Part shown: positions 19,559 to 33,000 of the stretch, piece after piece
How the letters are laid out: each line of letters begins with the position of its first letter
Position numbering within the stretch: position 1 is the stretch's first letter
Source: Symbiodinium natans
Lineage: Eukaryota; Sar; Dinophyceae; Suessiales; Symbiodiniaceae
NCBI GenBank assembly: GCA_905221605.1
Contig: CAJNDS010002178.1
Span: forward strand, 125,283-189,282
DNA: 64,000 nucleotides
Reading direction: 5' to 3'
Notes under the pieces: model-generated
What the model saw: only the letters and a program-made list of their open reading frames with translations
Databases searched by the model: none
Told to the model about the DNA's origin: nothing
Translations under genes and position numbers: made by a program

Positions 19559-20300
19559 TCTCTTACATATATAGTTTAAATGTTGGGGACTTACTGGGCA
19601 AGGTCGCCGTTTTACTGGGCAAGGTCAGTTGGGTCAAAAAAATCGACCTTGCCCAGTAAAACGGCGACCTTGCCCAGTAAAACGGCGACCTTGCCCAGTA
19701 AAACGGCGACCTTCCCCCCCTGCCCAGCAAAAATGCGACCTTGGACCCCGAAGGTCGCCATTTTACTGGGCAAGGTCGCCGTTTTACTGGGCAAGGTGGT
19801 GTTAGGGTTCAGCGCCTACTATGAGCTGGCCCCACTCTGGGCTGGCTCTTTAGGGTTCAGGGCCTAGTCTGGCCTAAGTTGGACTGGGCTGGCTTTAGGG
19901 TTCAGGGCCTACTCTGGGCTGGCTTTAGGGTTCAGGCCCTACTCTGGGCTGGCTGGCTTAGGGTTCAAGCCCTACTCTGGGCTGGCTTTAGGGTTCAGGG
20001 CCTAGTCTGGTTTGTGGCTTTAGGGTTCAGGGCGTACTCTTGGCTGGCTTTAGGGTTTAGGGTCTAGCCTGGGCTGCTTTTAGGGGCTTTAAGGCTCAGG
20101 CCCCACTATATGGGCTGGGTTTAGGGTTCAGAGGGGTTCAGGGCCCGCTCTTTTGGCTTTAGGGTTGTTGTCTTGTCGCCGGAATTTGTAAATGTAAGTG
20201 AAATATTTTCTTAATGTTATGGGATTCTTTGGGCGGGTGGGTATTTTTCCAACGCTCGATGAAGTGCTTGACTCGTGAATGCTTGGACTTGAGATGCTGA
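19559..20300 (+). mobile_element. Composite element copy A
   Basis: Starts TCTCTTACATATATAG just after CCTAAACC and ends GAGATGCTGA just before ACCCTAAACC. Left part: inverted arrays of a 21-bp unit (CAAGGTCGCCGTTTTACTGG) around a centre reading TTGGGTCAAAAAAATCGACC. Middle: a tandem repeat of TTTAGGGTTCAGGGC with CTACTCTGGGCTGG. Right part: conserved about 100 bp containing TTTTCTTAATGTTATGGGAT and TTTGGGCGGGTGGG. No ORF of note. Confidence 0.8.
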
Positions 20301-20993
20301 ACCCTAAACCCTAAACCCTAAACCCTAAACCCTAAACCCTAAACCCTAAACCCTAAACCCTAAACCCTAAACTCAGGGCCTAGGCCGCCCCCCTACGTTG
20401 GGGGGCGGCGCTTAAGCCCTTTGAACCAGTACTGGTCCCGTCCCTCAGATCATGACCCTGGAGGTGGCTGGCCCTTTCGGGCGGGGATACCCCCAGTACC
20501 CTGACTGGCCTTCCAGGGCCGTCCTGGCCTGCCGTGCTGGGCTGGCAGCCTGTCCTCTTTACCCGCCGGGGCCTCTATCTTACCTTCGAGACCTTGCTGG
20601 CACCCTTGACTCTCCAATTCAACCAACATCAAAGTTTTGAAAAGTGGACTGTTGTCTGAGTTTAGGCCTAAACCCTAAAAGGAATAGGTTTGGGTGGCTT
20701 TGCCGCCTTGGACGGCGTGGGGTGGGAGAAAAGTGTTAGATGGCCCTCCACAATCGGGCCCAAGCTGCTCTTCCGCACCTCACGAAGCTTTCGAGCTTGT
20801 TCCGAAACCTAACCTTCATCTACGCCCTATCACAGCAAACCCTAAACCCTAAACCCTAAACCCTAAACCCTAAACCTCAAACCCTAAACCCTAGACCCTA
20901 GACCCTAAACCCTAAACCCAAAACCCTAAACCCTAAACCCTAACCCTAAAACCCTAAACCCCTCCCCCTGCTCACGCGCCTGTCCCAGGGTGC

Positions 20994-21059
20994 CTTGACC
21001 AGCTTTGCGGCGGCTGCGGCCTGACGCTTGTCCATGACCTGGCAAAAGCGCTTGAGAGA
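20994..21059 (-). CDS. Coiled-coil exon aa, last exon recognised
   Basis: 66-base exon reading SLKRFCQVMDKRQAAAAAKL then VK; acceptor CCCCAG|T, donor GC. I did not find the stop exon. Candidates further down (about 18.80-18.87 and 17.69-17.75 kb) are weak. Confidence 0.55.
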
Positions 21060-24000
21060 CTGGGGTTTAGGGTTTTATTTTTAGGGTTTAGGGTCTAGGG
21101 TTTAGGGTTTAGGGTTTGCGCTTGAGAGGAAAAAAGGGTGGAGGGTTTAGGGGTTTGGGGTTTAGGGGGTCAGGGTTTAGGGTTTAGAGTTGTGGGTTTC
21201 GGGTTTGGGGGTTTGGGGGTTTGGGGGTTTCGGGGTTTGGGGGGGTTTGGGGGGTTGGGGGGGTTTGGGGGGTTTGGGGGGTTTGGGGGGTTTGGGGGGT
21301 TTGGGGGGTTTGGGGGGTTTGGGGGGTTTGGGGGGTTTGGGGGGTTTGGGGGGTTTGGGGGTTTGGGGGGTTTAGGGCCGGGGTAGGGTTTGCAAGGCTT
21401 GCACTTTGGGCGTGGCGGTTGAGGGCTCTGCTTTTGCTGAAGGCGCCCAGAACCTTCAACCCCTAAACCCCTAAGCCCTTAGGTCCAAAAAACTAACCCC
21501 AAAAGCCTAAACCCCTCAAGACCCATGAGTTTCCCTGCTGCCCCCTCTATACTACCCCCTCTGGGTTCCCCCCTTAAATAACCTTAATTAGGCTTAATGA
21601 TCCCCAAATAACGTAATTACGGGGGGAACCTACGGGGGGCCCTAAACCCTAAACCCTAAACCCTAAACCCCGGGGTAGTAGGGGAACCCATGAAAGACCC
21701 AGCAACAAACCCCCAGATGGTTTTTGAAGGGAACCACTGGGAGTTGAGGTTTCAAGGCTCCAAGGCACTGCAATCCAACTCTTCCCCAAAACCAAACCTC
21801 CTCCTATCCAACCCTAAACCCTAAACCCGAAACCCTAAATCAAGAGAACTGGTCTTTCATTTTGGGCCTTTGGGGCTTGGGCATTAAAAAGTTTGTTTAG
21901 GGGTTGGCTTCTCAGAAGCCACTCAGCCCTACACAAGGGACTGAAGGAGGGACCCTTACAAGGGACCTTAGGGGTTATTTAGGGGCTATTTCGGGGCTAC
22001 TTAGGTTGGGGTTTAGGGCTTGGGGTTTCGGGTTTGGGGGTTTGGTGTCTAGGGTTCAGGGTTTTGGGGTTTGGGGTTTGGTTTTGGGGTTTCGTGGTGT
22101 ATGGGGTTCAGGGTTCATGATGGGTTCCCGGGTTTAGGGGTTCAGGGGCTGGGGGTATAAGGAGGGGCCACTAGAAGGGACCCTTGATCTTATTCCCCTG
22201 TATAACCCCCATATATACCTTCTGTGGTCCCTACATACTGAACCCCTTAAACCCCTAAACCCCTAAACCCCTAAACCCCTAGACCCCTAAACCCCTAGAC
22301 CCCTAAACCCCTCAACCCCTAAACCCCTAAACCCCCAAAGCCCTAAACCCCTACACCCCTAAACCCCTACAACGTTGGGCGATGTGTTCCAACAAGCCGT
22401 GCCCCCCTTCAACCTCCTGCACCGCGGCCAGTGCGTGCTGGTATGGCTTTTTGCACCGACTGGCTTCCTCAAGCAATCTCAAGCGCTTCCTGTCTGCTGA
22501 ACCAAGATGATCCCTTCTTGTCTCAAGATGATAGTGCAGTGGCCAGACGACTTGAGACTCAACGACCTGCCAGTCGCTCACATTCAGCACAGTCTCCCAC
22601 TGCAGCTGCCACTTGACATCAGCAATGGCCAAGCTCCAAAATTTCTCCTTTGCATTGACGGCCCTGAGGCTGGCCTCAGGCAGCCTTCTTGCGAACAAAT
22701 GTCCCAGGCGCCCCAACCCGGAACCCTAAACCCCAAACCCCGAAACCCTACACCCCCAAACCCTGAACCCTAAACCCTAAACCGTAAGCAGCCAAACCCT
22801 AACCCAAACCCAAAACCCTAATTCCCCAAACCCTAAACCCCTGACCCTCAATCCTAAACCCCAAACCCCAAAACCCTACCCCCCCGAACCATGAACCCTA
22901 AACCCTAAACCCCAGACCCTAAACCCTAGACCCTAAACCCTAACCCCTAAACCCTAAACCCCCAAGCCCTAAACCCTAAACCCCAAACCCTAACCCCTAA
23001 ACCCCAAACCCTAAACCCTAAACCCCAAACCCTAAACCCCAAACCCTTAACCCTAAACCCTAAACCCCAAACCCTAAACCCTAAACCCCAAGGCCTAAAC
23101 CCCAAAGCCTAAACCCCAAACCCTAAACCCTAAACCCTAACCCCAAACCCTAAACCCTAACCCTAAAACCCTAAACCCTAAATCCCTAAAGCCCCTTGGA
23201 AAGGCCTCGGACATGATGGCGTTGGCCTTCTTCTTTTCCTGCTCCACGGCCTGGGGTGTAGGGTTTAGGGTTTAGGGTTTAGGGTTTGGGGTTTGGGGTT
23301 TGGGGTTTAGGGTTTAGGGTTTAGGGTTTAGAGTTTAGGGTTTAGGGTTTAGGGTTTAGGGTTTAGGGTTTGGGGTTTAGGGCGGTTCTCAAAAACTAGG
23401 ATCCCTCTGAAGTTTCGGGGTTTAGGGTTTAGGGTTTGCGGTTTGGGGTTTGGGGTTTGGGGTTTAGGGTTTAGGGCTTGGGGTTTAGGGTTTAGGGTTT
23501 AGGGTTTAGGGCTAGGGTTTCGGGGGTTTAGGGCTCAGGTTCCCAGATTCCGCTGTAAAATATGGGACCCCCAAAGTGACTCCAATGCAGAGAGCCACCC
23601 GGATGATCTTTACGGGTTCCTTTAAGGCTTGGGGAGGCCTTGGTGTTTTGAGTTTCGGGTTTTAGGGCATTTAGAGTTTGGGGTTTAGGGTTTAGGGTTT
23701 GGGGTTTAGGGTTTGGGGTTTAGGGTATGAGTGGTTGGGGTTTTGGGGGTTTGGGGTTTAGGGTTTAGGGTTTGGGCTTAAGGGCTAGGGTGTAATCGTC
23801 GACTCATCACCGCTCCTGCTCCACGGACTGGAGATCGAGAGCTTTTTGCGCACAGGGCATAGGGTTTAGGGTTTAAGGTTTAGGGTTTAGGGTGTAGGGT
23901 TTAGGGCATAGGTTTTAGAGTTTGGGGTTCAGGTTTTAGAGTTTAGAGTTTAGGGTTTGTTGGGTTGCTTGTAAAGTGTTTTCGGGTGCATTTAACTGTC

Positions 24001-27000
24001 GGATGGCTCTTCAGGCGCTTTGAGTTTTAGTAAGGGCTTTTGCGCACAGATTTGCAACCCTTCCACCCTGAAGACCGAAGCCCTAAACCCGAAAGGGAAA
24101 ACCCTCCCGATAGCCCTAAACCCCACACCCCACACCCCAAACCCCAAACCCTAAACCCTAAGCCTTAAACCTCAAACCCAACACCCTAAACCCTAAACCC
24201 CCTAAACCCTAAACCCTAAATACCAAACCCCAAACCCCAGCCACCGAGCACCCCCGCGCGGCGGATCTTCTCCTCGGCAATGGCTGCCTCCCGTGGCTCG
24301 GCGGTGAGCTGTTTTTGGGGGTTGTGGGTTTGGGGTTTAGGGTTTGACATGAAAGTAGCTGAGGGCAGACATTGTCTGAACCCTATCTCCTAAACCTGTT
24401 TAGAGCTTAGGGTTCGAGGGCTTCGGGTTTTAGGCTGTTGGGCTCAGGCCTTAGCTGCTTAGGGGAAAGGGTTTAGGGTTTAGGGTTAAGGGTTTTGGGT
24501 TTAGGGCTTAGGGTTTAGGGTTTAGGGTTTAGGGTTTCGGGTTTAGGGTTCAGGGTTCAGGGTTCATGGTTCAGGGTTTAGGGTTTAGGGTTTAGGGGTT
24601 AGGGTTTAGGGTTTAGGGTTTAGGGTTTAGGGTTTAGGGTTTAGGGTTTAGGGTTTAGGGTTTAGGGTTTAGGGTTTAGGGTTTAGGGTTTAGGGTTTAG
24701 GGTTTAGGGTTTAGGGTTTGGGTTTCGGGTTTAGGGTTTGGGGTTTAGGGTTTAGGGTTCAGGGTACCTCGGGAGCCTTGGGGAAGCTTAGGGAGTCTTA
24801 CGGAGTAGTGGGGAGTATTACGGAACCTTGGGTTACATGCTCCCCTGAACTCTCTAGCCCTAAACCCTAAACCCTAAACCCTAAACCCTAAACCCCAAAC
24901 CTTGATAGGGGCCCCTAATCTAGACCTAGGATTCTCATAGAATAAAAAACCCGCAACAAGGAATCCCGAGCTGAGTGCAGGAGTCAGTGGAAGTCTGTGC
25001 ACCACAACCCTCAACCCTAAACCCTAAACCCCAAACCCTAAACCCTAAACCCTAAACCCCAAACCCGCAACGCCAATCCCTAAACCCCAAACCCGAAACC
25101 CCAAACCCTAAACCCTAAACCCTAAACTCCAAAACCCTAAACCCCAAACCCCAAACCCTAAACCCTAAACCCCTTCCAAGGTGCGGAGTCCACTGGCCTG
25201 GCGCTGCTCGATGGCATGCTGCTGGAGCTGGCGGTGACGCTGCACCTAGGGTTTAGAGATTAGGATTTAGGGTTTAGGGTTTAGGGTTATAGGGTTTAAG
25301 GTTTGGGGTTTAGGGTTTGGGGTTTGGGGTTTCAGGGTTTGGGGTTTAGGGTTAAGAGGTTTAGGGTTGAAGGGTTTCGGGCCTAGAGCTTAGCCCAACA
25401 AAACTCAACGTCCAACAAAGGACTAGACCTCATAAAGCAAAGACTCAAAAGACAACAAACGTGCATTCTAACCGAAACGCTAAAGAACGATACCCAAAAG
25501 CCGCAAAATCCAAAACCCTTAAAACTCAATCCAAAAACCTGACCGACTCGGCACAGTGCGTGGCTCAGGGCGAATGACTTCGGGGGTTGAGAAGTTTAGG
25601 GCTCAGTTCCTAGCACCCCGAATACACCTATAACCCAACACCCCAAACCCCTAAACTTTCAGCACTTAAACCCCTAAACCCCTACATCCCTAAACCCCTA
25701 AACCCCTAAGCCCTTAAGCCCCTAAACACCTAAAACCCCTAAACCCCTCTAAACCTCGAAGTTCCCCCCCCCTCACCCCCGCCCCATCCCCCAAAAACCA
25801 CGCGGTTTGGGGTTTAGGGTTTAGGGTTTAGGATTTAGGGTTTAGGGTTTAGGGTTGCGGCCTGGTGGAAGTCCATCTGTCGGAAGAGCTCCTCCTGATG
25901 GCGCAGCGACACCAACTTCTCCCCCTCCTCGCCTGGTTTGCGGGGCTTCTCTGTAAGGAACTATGGGCTAGGGTGCAGGGTTTAGGGTTTAGGGCAAAGT
26001 TGAGGGTTTAAGGTTTAGGGGTTAGGAGTTCAGGGTTAGGGTTTAGGGTTTAGGGTTTAGGGTTACTATCCCTTACAAGGTTGTGCGGTGCTGGGAGCCT
26101 GCTGGAAAAGTGAATGCTCTTTGCACACGCGGATGACTAGACCCCGACCCTCTAGACCCCAAAGCCCTAGCCTAAACCCCAGAACCCCTAAACCCCCAGC
26201 CCTACACCCCCAAGCCCCTAAACCCCTAAACCCTCAACTCCTAAGCCCCTAAACCGCTGAACCCTAAACCCCTAAACCCTGAACCCAAAATCCTAAGCCC
26301 TAAACCCTCAACCCTAAACCCCAAACCCCTCAACCCTAAGTCCTAAGCCCTAAACCTTAAACCCTGAACCCAAACACCAAGCCCTAAACCCTAAACCCTA
26401 AGCCCTAGACGCTAAAACTTAAAACCTGAACCCAAAATCCTAAGCCCTAAGCCCAGAACCCTAAACCCCGAAACCCTGAACCCTAAACCCTAAACCCTCT
26501 GCAGGGCTGAGGCCCCAACGCTGCTTCTCGATATGCTCGAGGCGCTTCATCTCCTCCTCGATCTGGCCGCGCCTCGGGGAGGGCTTGGATTTAGGGTTTA
26601 GGGTTTAGGTTTTAGGGTTTGGGGTTTAGGGTTTAGGGTTTAGGGTTTAGGGTTTAGGGTTTAGGGTTTAGGGTTTAGGGTTTGGGGTTTAGGGTTTAGG
26701 GTTAGGGTTTAGGGTTTAGGGTTTAGGGTTTAGGGTCTAGGGTCTAGGGTTTAGGGTTTAGGGTTTAGGGTTTAGGGTTCAGGGGCTTCGGGTTTAGGGT
26801 CAAGGGTTACAGGAACTTGAAGATCCCTGTGCCGTCATCAGCCAGTAGGATTACATGTCCTCAATTGGGGACAAATCTACAGTGGCCCTACTACCACCCA
26901 CCCGCAAGCTGAGAGACTTCCCATGATATCACCCGCACAAGCTCAGTCACCCTTGATTTGCCTTAGACCCTCAACACTAAACCCCAAAACCCTAAGCCCC

Positions 27001-29963
27001 GAAACCCTAAACCCTAAACCCGCAACCCTAAACCCTAGACCCCAAAGCCTAAACCCTAAGCCCCTGCTGAGATCCAAACTCCTTTGCGATGTCGGTCTTC
27101 ACCTGCTCGCGGAGCTGATGCTTGAGCCTGGCAAGCAGGGTTTAGGGATTAAGGGTTTGGGGTTACGGATTTAGGGAAATAGGGTTTAGGCTTTAGGGTT
27201 TAGGGATTTAGGGTTCAGGGTTTAGGGATTTAGGGGTTAGGGTTTAGGGATTCAGGGTGTAGGGGTTAGGTTCTTGAAGACTCTGAAGGGTCCAGGGTTC
27301 AGGGTTTAGGGCTCAGGGCCTGGGGTTTGGGGTTTAGGGCCCAGAATGCGACTCATGCGGTCAACGATTCTTTGCGCTCGAATTCCCATTGGCTCGGCAG
27401 GCCTCTGACTCATATCCACCATCTTCTGGATCTCCTCTTGGGCTTCCATTGCTCCTGCCTTTTCCTTTTCAGCTCTTGCTTTTTCTTCGTTCACTTTGCC
27501 TTGCTTGTGGTACCAACAACGTTGGTGAGTGTGGTTTCCCCACCCCGTATGCTCGGATGGGCTCTTCGTGGTGTACCAACACCACTTGCACCACAGACCA
27601 CGGTTTTCCTGCCTTCGCCACTCAACAGATGGCAAACTTCCCGTGACTTCCTTTGCCATATTCAGCATCTCTTGGCACCGACGGAGGTCTCCAAGACTTA
27701 GACAGGGAATTGGGTGGTAGAGTCCAAGGCCCGGTGTGGCCCAGACATGACCCATGCTTCAAAGGTGAGAAGAAGGTGGGGTCCGTTGAGATGGGTTTAG
27801 GATTTAGGGTTTAGGGTTTAGGGTTTAGGGTTTAGGGTTTAGGGTTTAGGGTTTAGGGTTTAGGGTTTAGGGTTTAGGGTTTAGGGTTTAGGGTTTAGGG
27901 TCTAGGGTCTAGGGTTTAGGGCTAGGCTCCTCCCCGTCTTCGCCCTCGCATGCGAAGCTCCACATCTGAGAACTTACAGCCGCTTTCGTGCTCGCGTCGG
28001 GTCCCCTCCTGACCAGAACCTCAAACCGAAACCCTCTTAACATGGTGCCTTACCTTTCGTTAAAGGGTTCTGAAGCATGGGCCCTTGGGTTGTATAGGGT
28101 ACACAAGGGACCCTAAACCCGAAACCCTAAACCCTAAACCCTAAACCCCAAGAGTCATTCTTTACACGGCTGCAACGTGCAGGAGCGCTGGCCTCTGCAA
28201 CACATTGGCCTTGAACCGCCGACTCACCCCCCAAAACCCGAACACCTACGTTTCGTGGAGCCCTGAACCCCATAAACCCCCCAAAGGGTTTCTGGCTTAG
28301 GGCTCAGGGCTTAGGGCTTAGGGTTTAGGGTTTAGGGTGTAGGGTTTAGGTTTAGGATTTAGGGTTTAGGATTTATGGCCCTCCCGGACTCCCAGAAACA
28401 CGCCGTGGACGGCTTGACTTGTTCGGCCCGATCGTGGTAGACCTCCTCCATCAAGGAGCGGCCTCGTTGTGGAGCGCACAACCCTAAACCCTAAACCCTC
28501 AACCCTAAACCCAAACCCTAAACCCTGGCCCCAAACCCTAAACCCTAAACCCTAAACCCTAAACCCTAAACCCTAAACCCTAAACCCTAAACCCTAGCCC
28601 AACCCTAAACCCGAAAGCCCCACTGCCACCCTGAGGCTCAAAAGCCTAAACTCTCCCCCCCCCCCCTTTACGAAAGCGCTCTCAACCCTACAATCCTAAA
28701 GCCCACACCCACCCTAGAACCCTAAACCCCCCAAAAGCCCCAAAAAACCTAAGGACCCCCAAAAGAACTCTAAAAAGCCCTTAGGAACGCCTAAAGACGC
28801 TTAAAGCCCTAAACCCTCAGAGTACAAACAAGCCGAAAGCCTTGGGGCCTTTGAGCCTTGTAGGGTTGGGGGTTTAGGGTTTAGGGTTTAGGAAGGGCTT
28901 TTAGGGCTTTAGGGCTTAGGGTCTAGGATTTTCCGGGGACTTAGGGGTTTTAGGGTTTCAGGGTTGTAGAGTTTTAGGGTTTCAGGGCTGTAGTGTTGTT
29001 GCGTTGAAGGCTTCTAGGGTTTCAGGGTTCTACGGGTTCAGGGTTTAAGGATTAGGGTTTAGGGTTTAGGGTTCAGGGTTTAGGGTTTAGGGTTTAGGGT
29101 TTAGGGTTTAGGGTTTAGGGTCAGGGTTCTAGGGTTTTAGGGTTTTAGGGTGTAGGGCGTGGGGCTGAGACACGGTGCCAAGCCCATGTCAAACTTCCCT
29201 TTGAGAAGGCCTTTCTGAGCAGAAATCCTTTCTTGCGCGGGCACCCAAAAGAGACCCCCGACAAGCACCACTGTTTTCCGGATCAGGGATTGAGGGCTCG
29301 TCTTGGTTTTCCTCTCTCTTTCTCCCTACCTACTTACTTCAATCTTAAAACCCTAGACCCTGAACCCTGAACCCGAAACCCGAAACCCTAAACCCTAATA
29401 AAAACCCTCCAAACATGAACCTCTCTGTTGCTGGCCAACATCCCCAGAGCCGGTTCGGAGGTGGTTCGGATCGTCTTCTCGTGCCTCTGGATCAGGGTTC
29501 CCTGGAGGCTCATCTTTTCCATGCCCACCAAGAGACGCTTGCGCCTCCTCAGCCAATGCTTGGATCCTGTGGTAACGCAGGAGATCCTGCCCTCTTGTAA
29601 CCCTAAACCCTAAACCCTAAACCCAAAACCCTAAACCCTATGGACGTGGCATCGATTGAAATTCTGTGACCTTAAGATTCACAGCACCAGTTGCCTGTGA
29701 CGCAAGTTCACAAAACCCTAAACCCTAAACCCTACTCCCTAAACCCTAAACCCTTTCACTGACGGGCACCCATTAGGCCACTGCGCGCACGGCCTGACAC
29801 GAAGACCAAGACGCACGTCCATGGACGGCTCCGCGCTTGACTCCACCACATCGTAAGACGCCACAATCTGCTGCTCTCGTGGACTTGAAGCGTTGAACCC
29901 CGCGTTCTGGGAATGACTCTGCATCGCCTCTGACACCTGGCGAGCGGTCACCTGGCAGGCAGC

Positions 29964-30045
<82 letters not shown>

Positions 30046-33000
30046 CTGGGGCCCCGGGCGTGCCAGCTCTTCCTTCTCCCACTGCGCGTAGCGCTTCTGC
30101 CACTGCCGCTCGGACCTTGCGTTCCGGCATGAGGCTTTTTTAGCTCCCAGGCTTGAGGGTGTAGGGTTGAAGGGCAACCCTAAGATCCTAAAACAGCAGG
30201 GTGTGGGTTTAAGGCTTAGGGCTGGATGTCTCTTCCGTAACACTCGGGCATCCCTTCTACATTGTGATGGCCTAGTGCAAGTTGCTGTTCTCGCGGTACA
30301 CCGTACTTCATTGTCCATGTCAAGGGCGTCGTCTTGAAGGAGTCGCTTGTCAAGCGTTGCTCTTGCACAGGCCCGCCGAGAGGCGTTGAGGAAACCCCGA
30401 GCCGAGGCTGCCACATTCGTGTCACATGCAGTCTCACTACACCCAGTTGCTTGTGGGTATGGCCTAAACCCTAAACCCTAAACCCGTAAACAGCGCCTTC
30501 CGTGTGTCGCCGCCAAACCCTGCAAGAGGGATCCGATCTTTGACGCACCCCGTGCACCGGTGCCGCCAGAGTGAGAGTCTCCCTAAACCCTAAACCCTAA
30601 ACCCTAATAGTCTCACACCCCCCTGGTAATGGCAACTCCTCTGAGGCTATTGCATTTACTTGAAGGTTCATGGTACTTACTAACCAATTATAACGGGGCT
30701 TTTAACCCTACTTATAATTGGGATAACCCCTATAAGGCCCTTTAGGGGTATTACAAGTAGGGTTATAAGTACAGTTATAGTTGGTTAGTAAGTACCATGA
30801 ACCTTCAAGTAGGGTTTAGAGACCCCCAAACCTCTAAACTCGAAGCGGTCTGCGGGCTTCGGGCTTCAGACCTGCTACAAAGCTTAACAGCACCATATGG
30901 ACCGTATCTCTCTGCCTTCAGACGGCTCTCCAGGACTAGCTGGCCCTTAGGGTTCAGGACTTAGGGTGGTTTAGGGTTTAGGGTTTAGGGTTTCGGCGGT
31001 TCTCAAGACAGAGCGAGAGAGACAGAGGGCACGAAATTCCTGAATCCCCTATTTCCCTCTGGACGGATTTGTTGCTCAGGGCGTGGGAGTCACGGTTGCA
31101 CTCTTCTCACAGAAGCTTCCTGTGTTGAACCTAGCCGTCCCCAGACCCCGGCAAAAACCAACCAAAAAAAAAAACACTCCGATTACTCACCCGGGATCAC
31201 CTATATATTACAAACAGCTAATGACCTTGTCTAGGTTTTTTCTGGCCCCGCTTAAAACTACCCATGAGCCTTCAAGCAGGCACCTAAACCCTAAACCCTA
31301 AACCCTAAAACCCTAAACCCTAAAACCCTAAAACCCTAAACCCTAAACCCCTCGACTCTGAAGACCGTTCTGTCTCGCAGTTGTCGGGGCTGATGGGTCC
31401 TTCGGAGTTGGGGGTTAGGGCTCCTTACCCTAAAGCCCCTAACTCCTATGTCCTAAGACCGAAGCGCGAATTCCCAAAGTGGGGCAAGTAGCTTAGAGTG
31501 CGAACGTGCCCCAGACTCCAAACCCCAAACCCCAACAGACATGAACCCGAAACCCTAAACCCCAAAGAGCTTCGACCTCACTGCAACCCCTAAACCCTAA
31601 ACCCTAAACCCTAAACCCCAAACCCTAAACCCTAAACCCTAAGCCCCCGGCTCTTCGTCCTGCAAACGCAGGAGCTCCTCCTCGCTGGCTGCCTGCGCGC
31701 GAGCCGCGGAACTGCGGAGCCCCGTGAAGCCCTAAACCTTTGGGTTTAGGGTTTAGGGTTTAGGGTTTAGGGTTTAGGGTTTAGGGTTTAGGGTTTAGGG
31801 TTTAGGGTTTAGGGTTTAGGGTTTAGGGTTTAGGGTTCCTAAACCTAAGACCCTCAACCCTACGACTCAAGCGCTTTTGGAGTCTGGTGAACAATTTAGG
31901 GTTTAGGGTTTAGGGTTTAGGGTTTGGGGTTTGGGGTTTGGGGTTTGGGGTTTGGGGTTTCAGGGTGTTACTTGGAGGATCAGGGCACTTCCTAGGTAGT
32001 GATATAAGCACCTCAATGGAGGTTGCAAGTAATTCTTCGTATCGTTGCCTTACTTATAACCCCAGACTCCGCAACTGCCCTCTTGAAACATGTTGAAATA
32101 TGTTGAAGTCATGTGCCGCCTTTTTCCGGGCGAATTTAAGGCTGCTTAGGGTTTAGGGTTTAGGGTTAGGGTTGAATTTAGGAGGCCTTCTGCGGGATCT
32201 AGAGTTTTCAATGTCTTGGGAACCCCAAACCCTAAACCCTGCCGGAGCCTTTTGATTGAAGCTTTCCGGGTTCAAGCGGGTACTGAGCGTTTAGGTTTAG
32301 GGTTTAGGGCTACTCGAAACAGCAACGTGAGACATAGATTCAGTTTTGGAATCTTGTGCTCTGAGTGGGGAGGCCAAGCCCATAACTCGAACAACTTAGG
32401 TTTAGGGTTTAGGGTTTAGGGTTTAGGGTTTAGGGTTTAGGGTTCAGGGTTCAGGGTTCAGGGTTCAGGGTTTAGGGTTTAGGGTTTAGGGTTTAGGGCT
32501 CAGGGCATTTTCTACGAAGCCCACATCCCTGTGCATCAGAGTTTAGGCTGGCTGTGAAGATCACCATGCTGATGGAGACATGAAGCCAGAGTGGGCTGGG
32601 CATGGATGCGGAGGTGGAAAGTTTGCGTGGCACCGTGGCTTCGATGTCGCAGGCGGAGTTGCAGCAGAAGCTGGACGGTTTGGTTCAGGCCATGGATGAG
32701 GTGGAGGGGCGAAATGCACCGCAGGCACAGTCGAATTTTCTTTCTTTGCTTGCCCAGGAAGCCACCCGAACCGCGAACCCTAAACCCCAAACCCTACACA
32801 CTACACCCTACACTCTAAACCCTAAACGCGAACCCTAAACCCTAAACCCTAAACCCTAAACCATAAACCCTAAACCCTAAACCCCAAACCCTAAACCCTA
32901 AACCCTAACCCTGAAAAAAAAAAACAACCGGAGGCCTGCGGAGCGCTCCCCCCCCAGCTGCCTTGCGTGCCATCTCCAGCTTCAGCGCCTCCGTGAACCT

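Noticed and set aside
19559-20300. Helitron
   Set aside because: TC at one end and CTGA at the other fit loosely, but no hairpin near the 3' end was seen, flanks are not a clear A/T site, and no Rep/helicase is present.
21138-21466. GGLGGFGG and PQTPQTP repeat proteins
   Set aside because: Products of the TTTGGGGGG variant array; all frames of both strands are open.
29773-30414. 213-codon ORF with poly-Cys
   Set aside because: It reads through exon t, its intron and the CAG repeat; only the 48-base exon is supported by frame with its neighbours.
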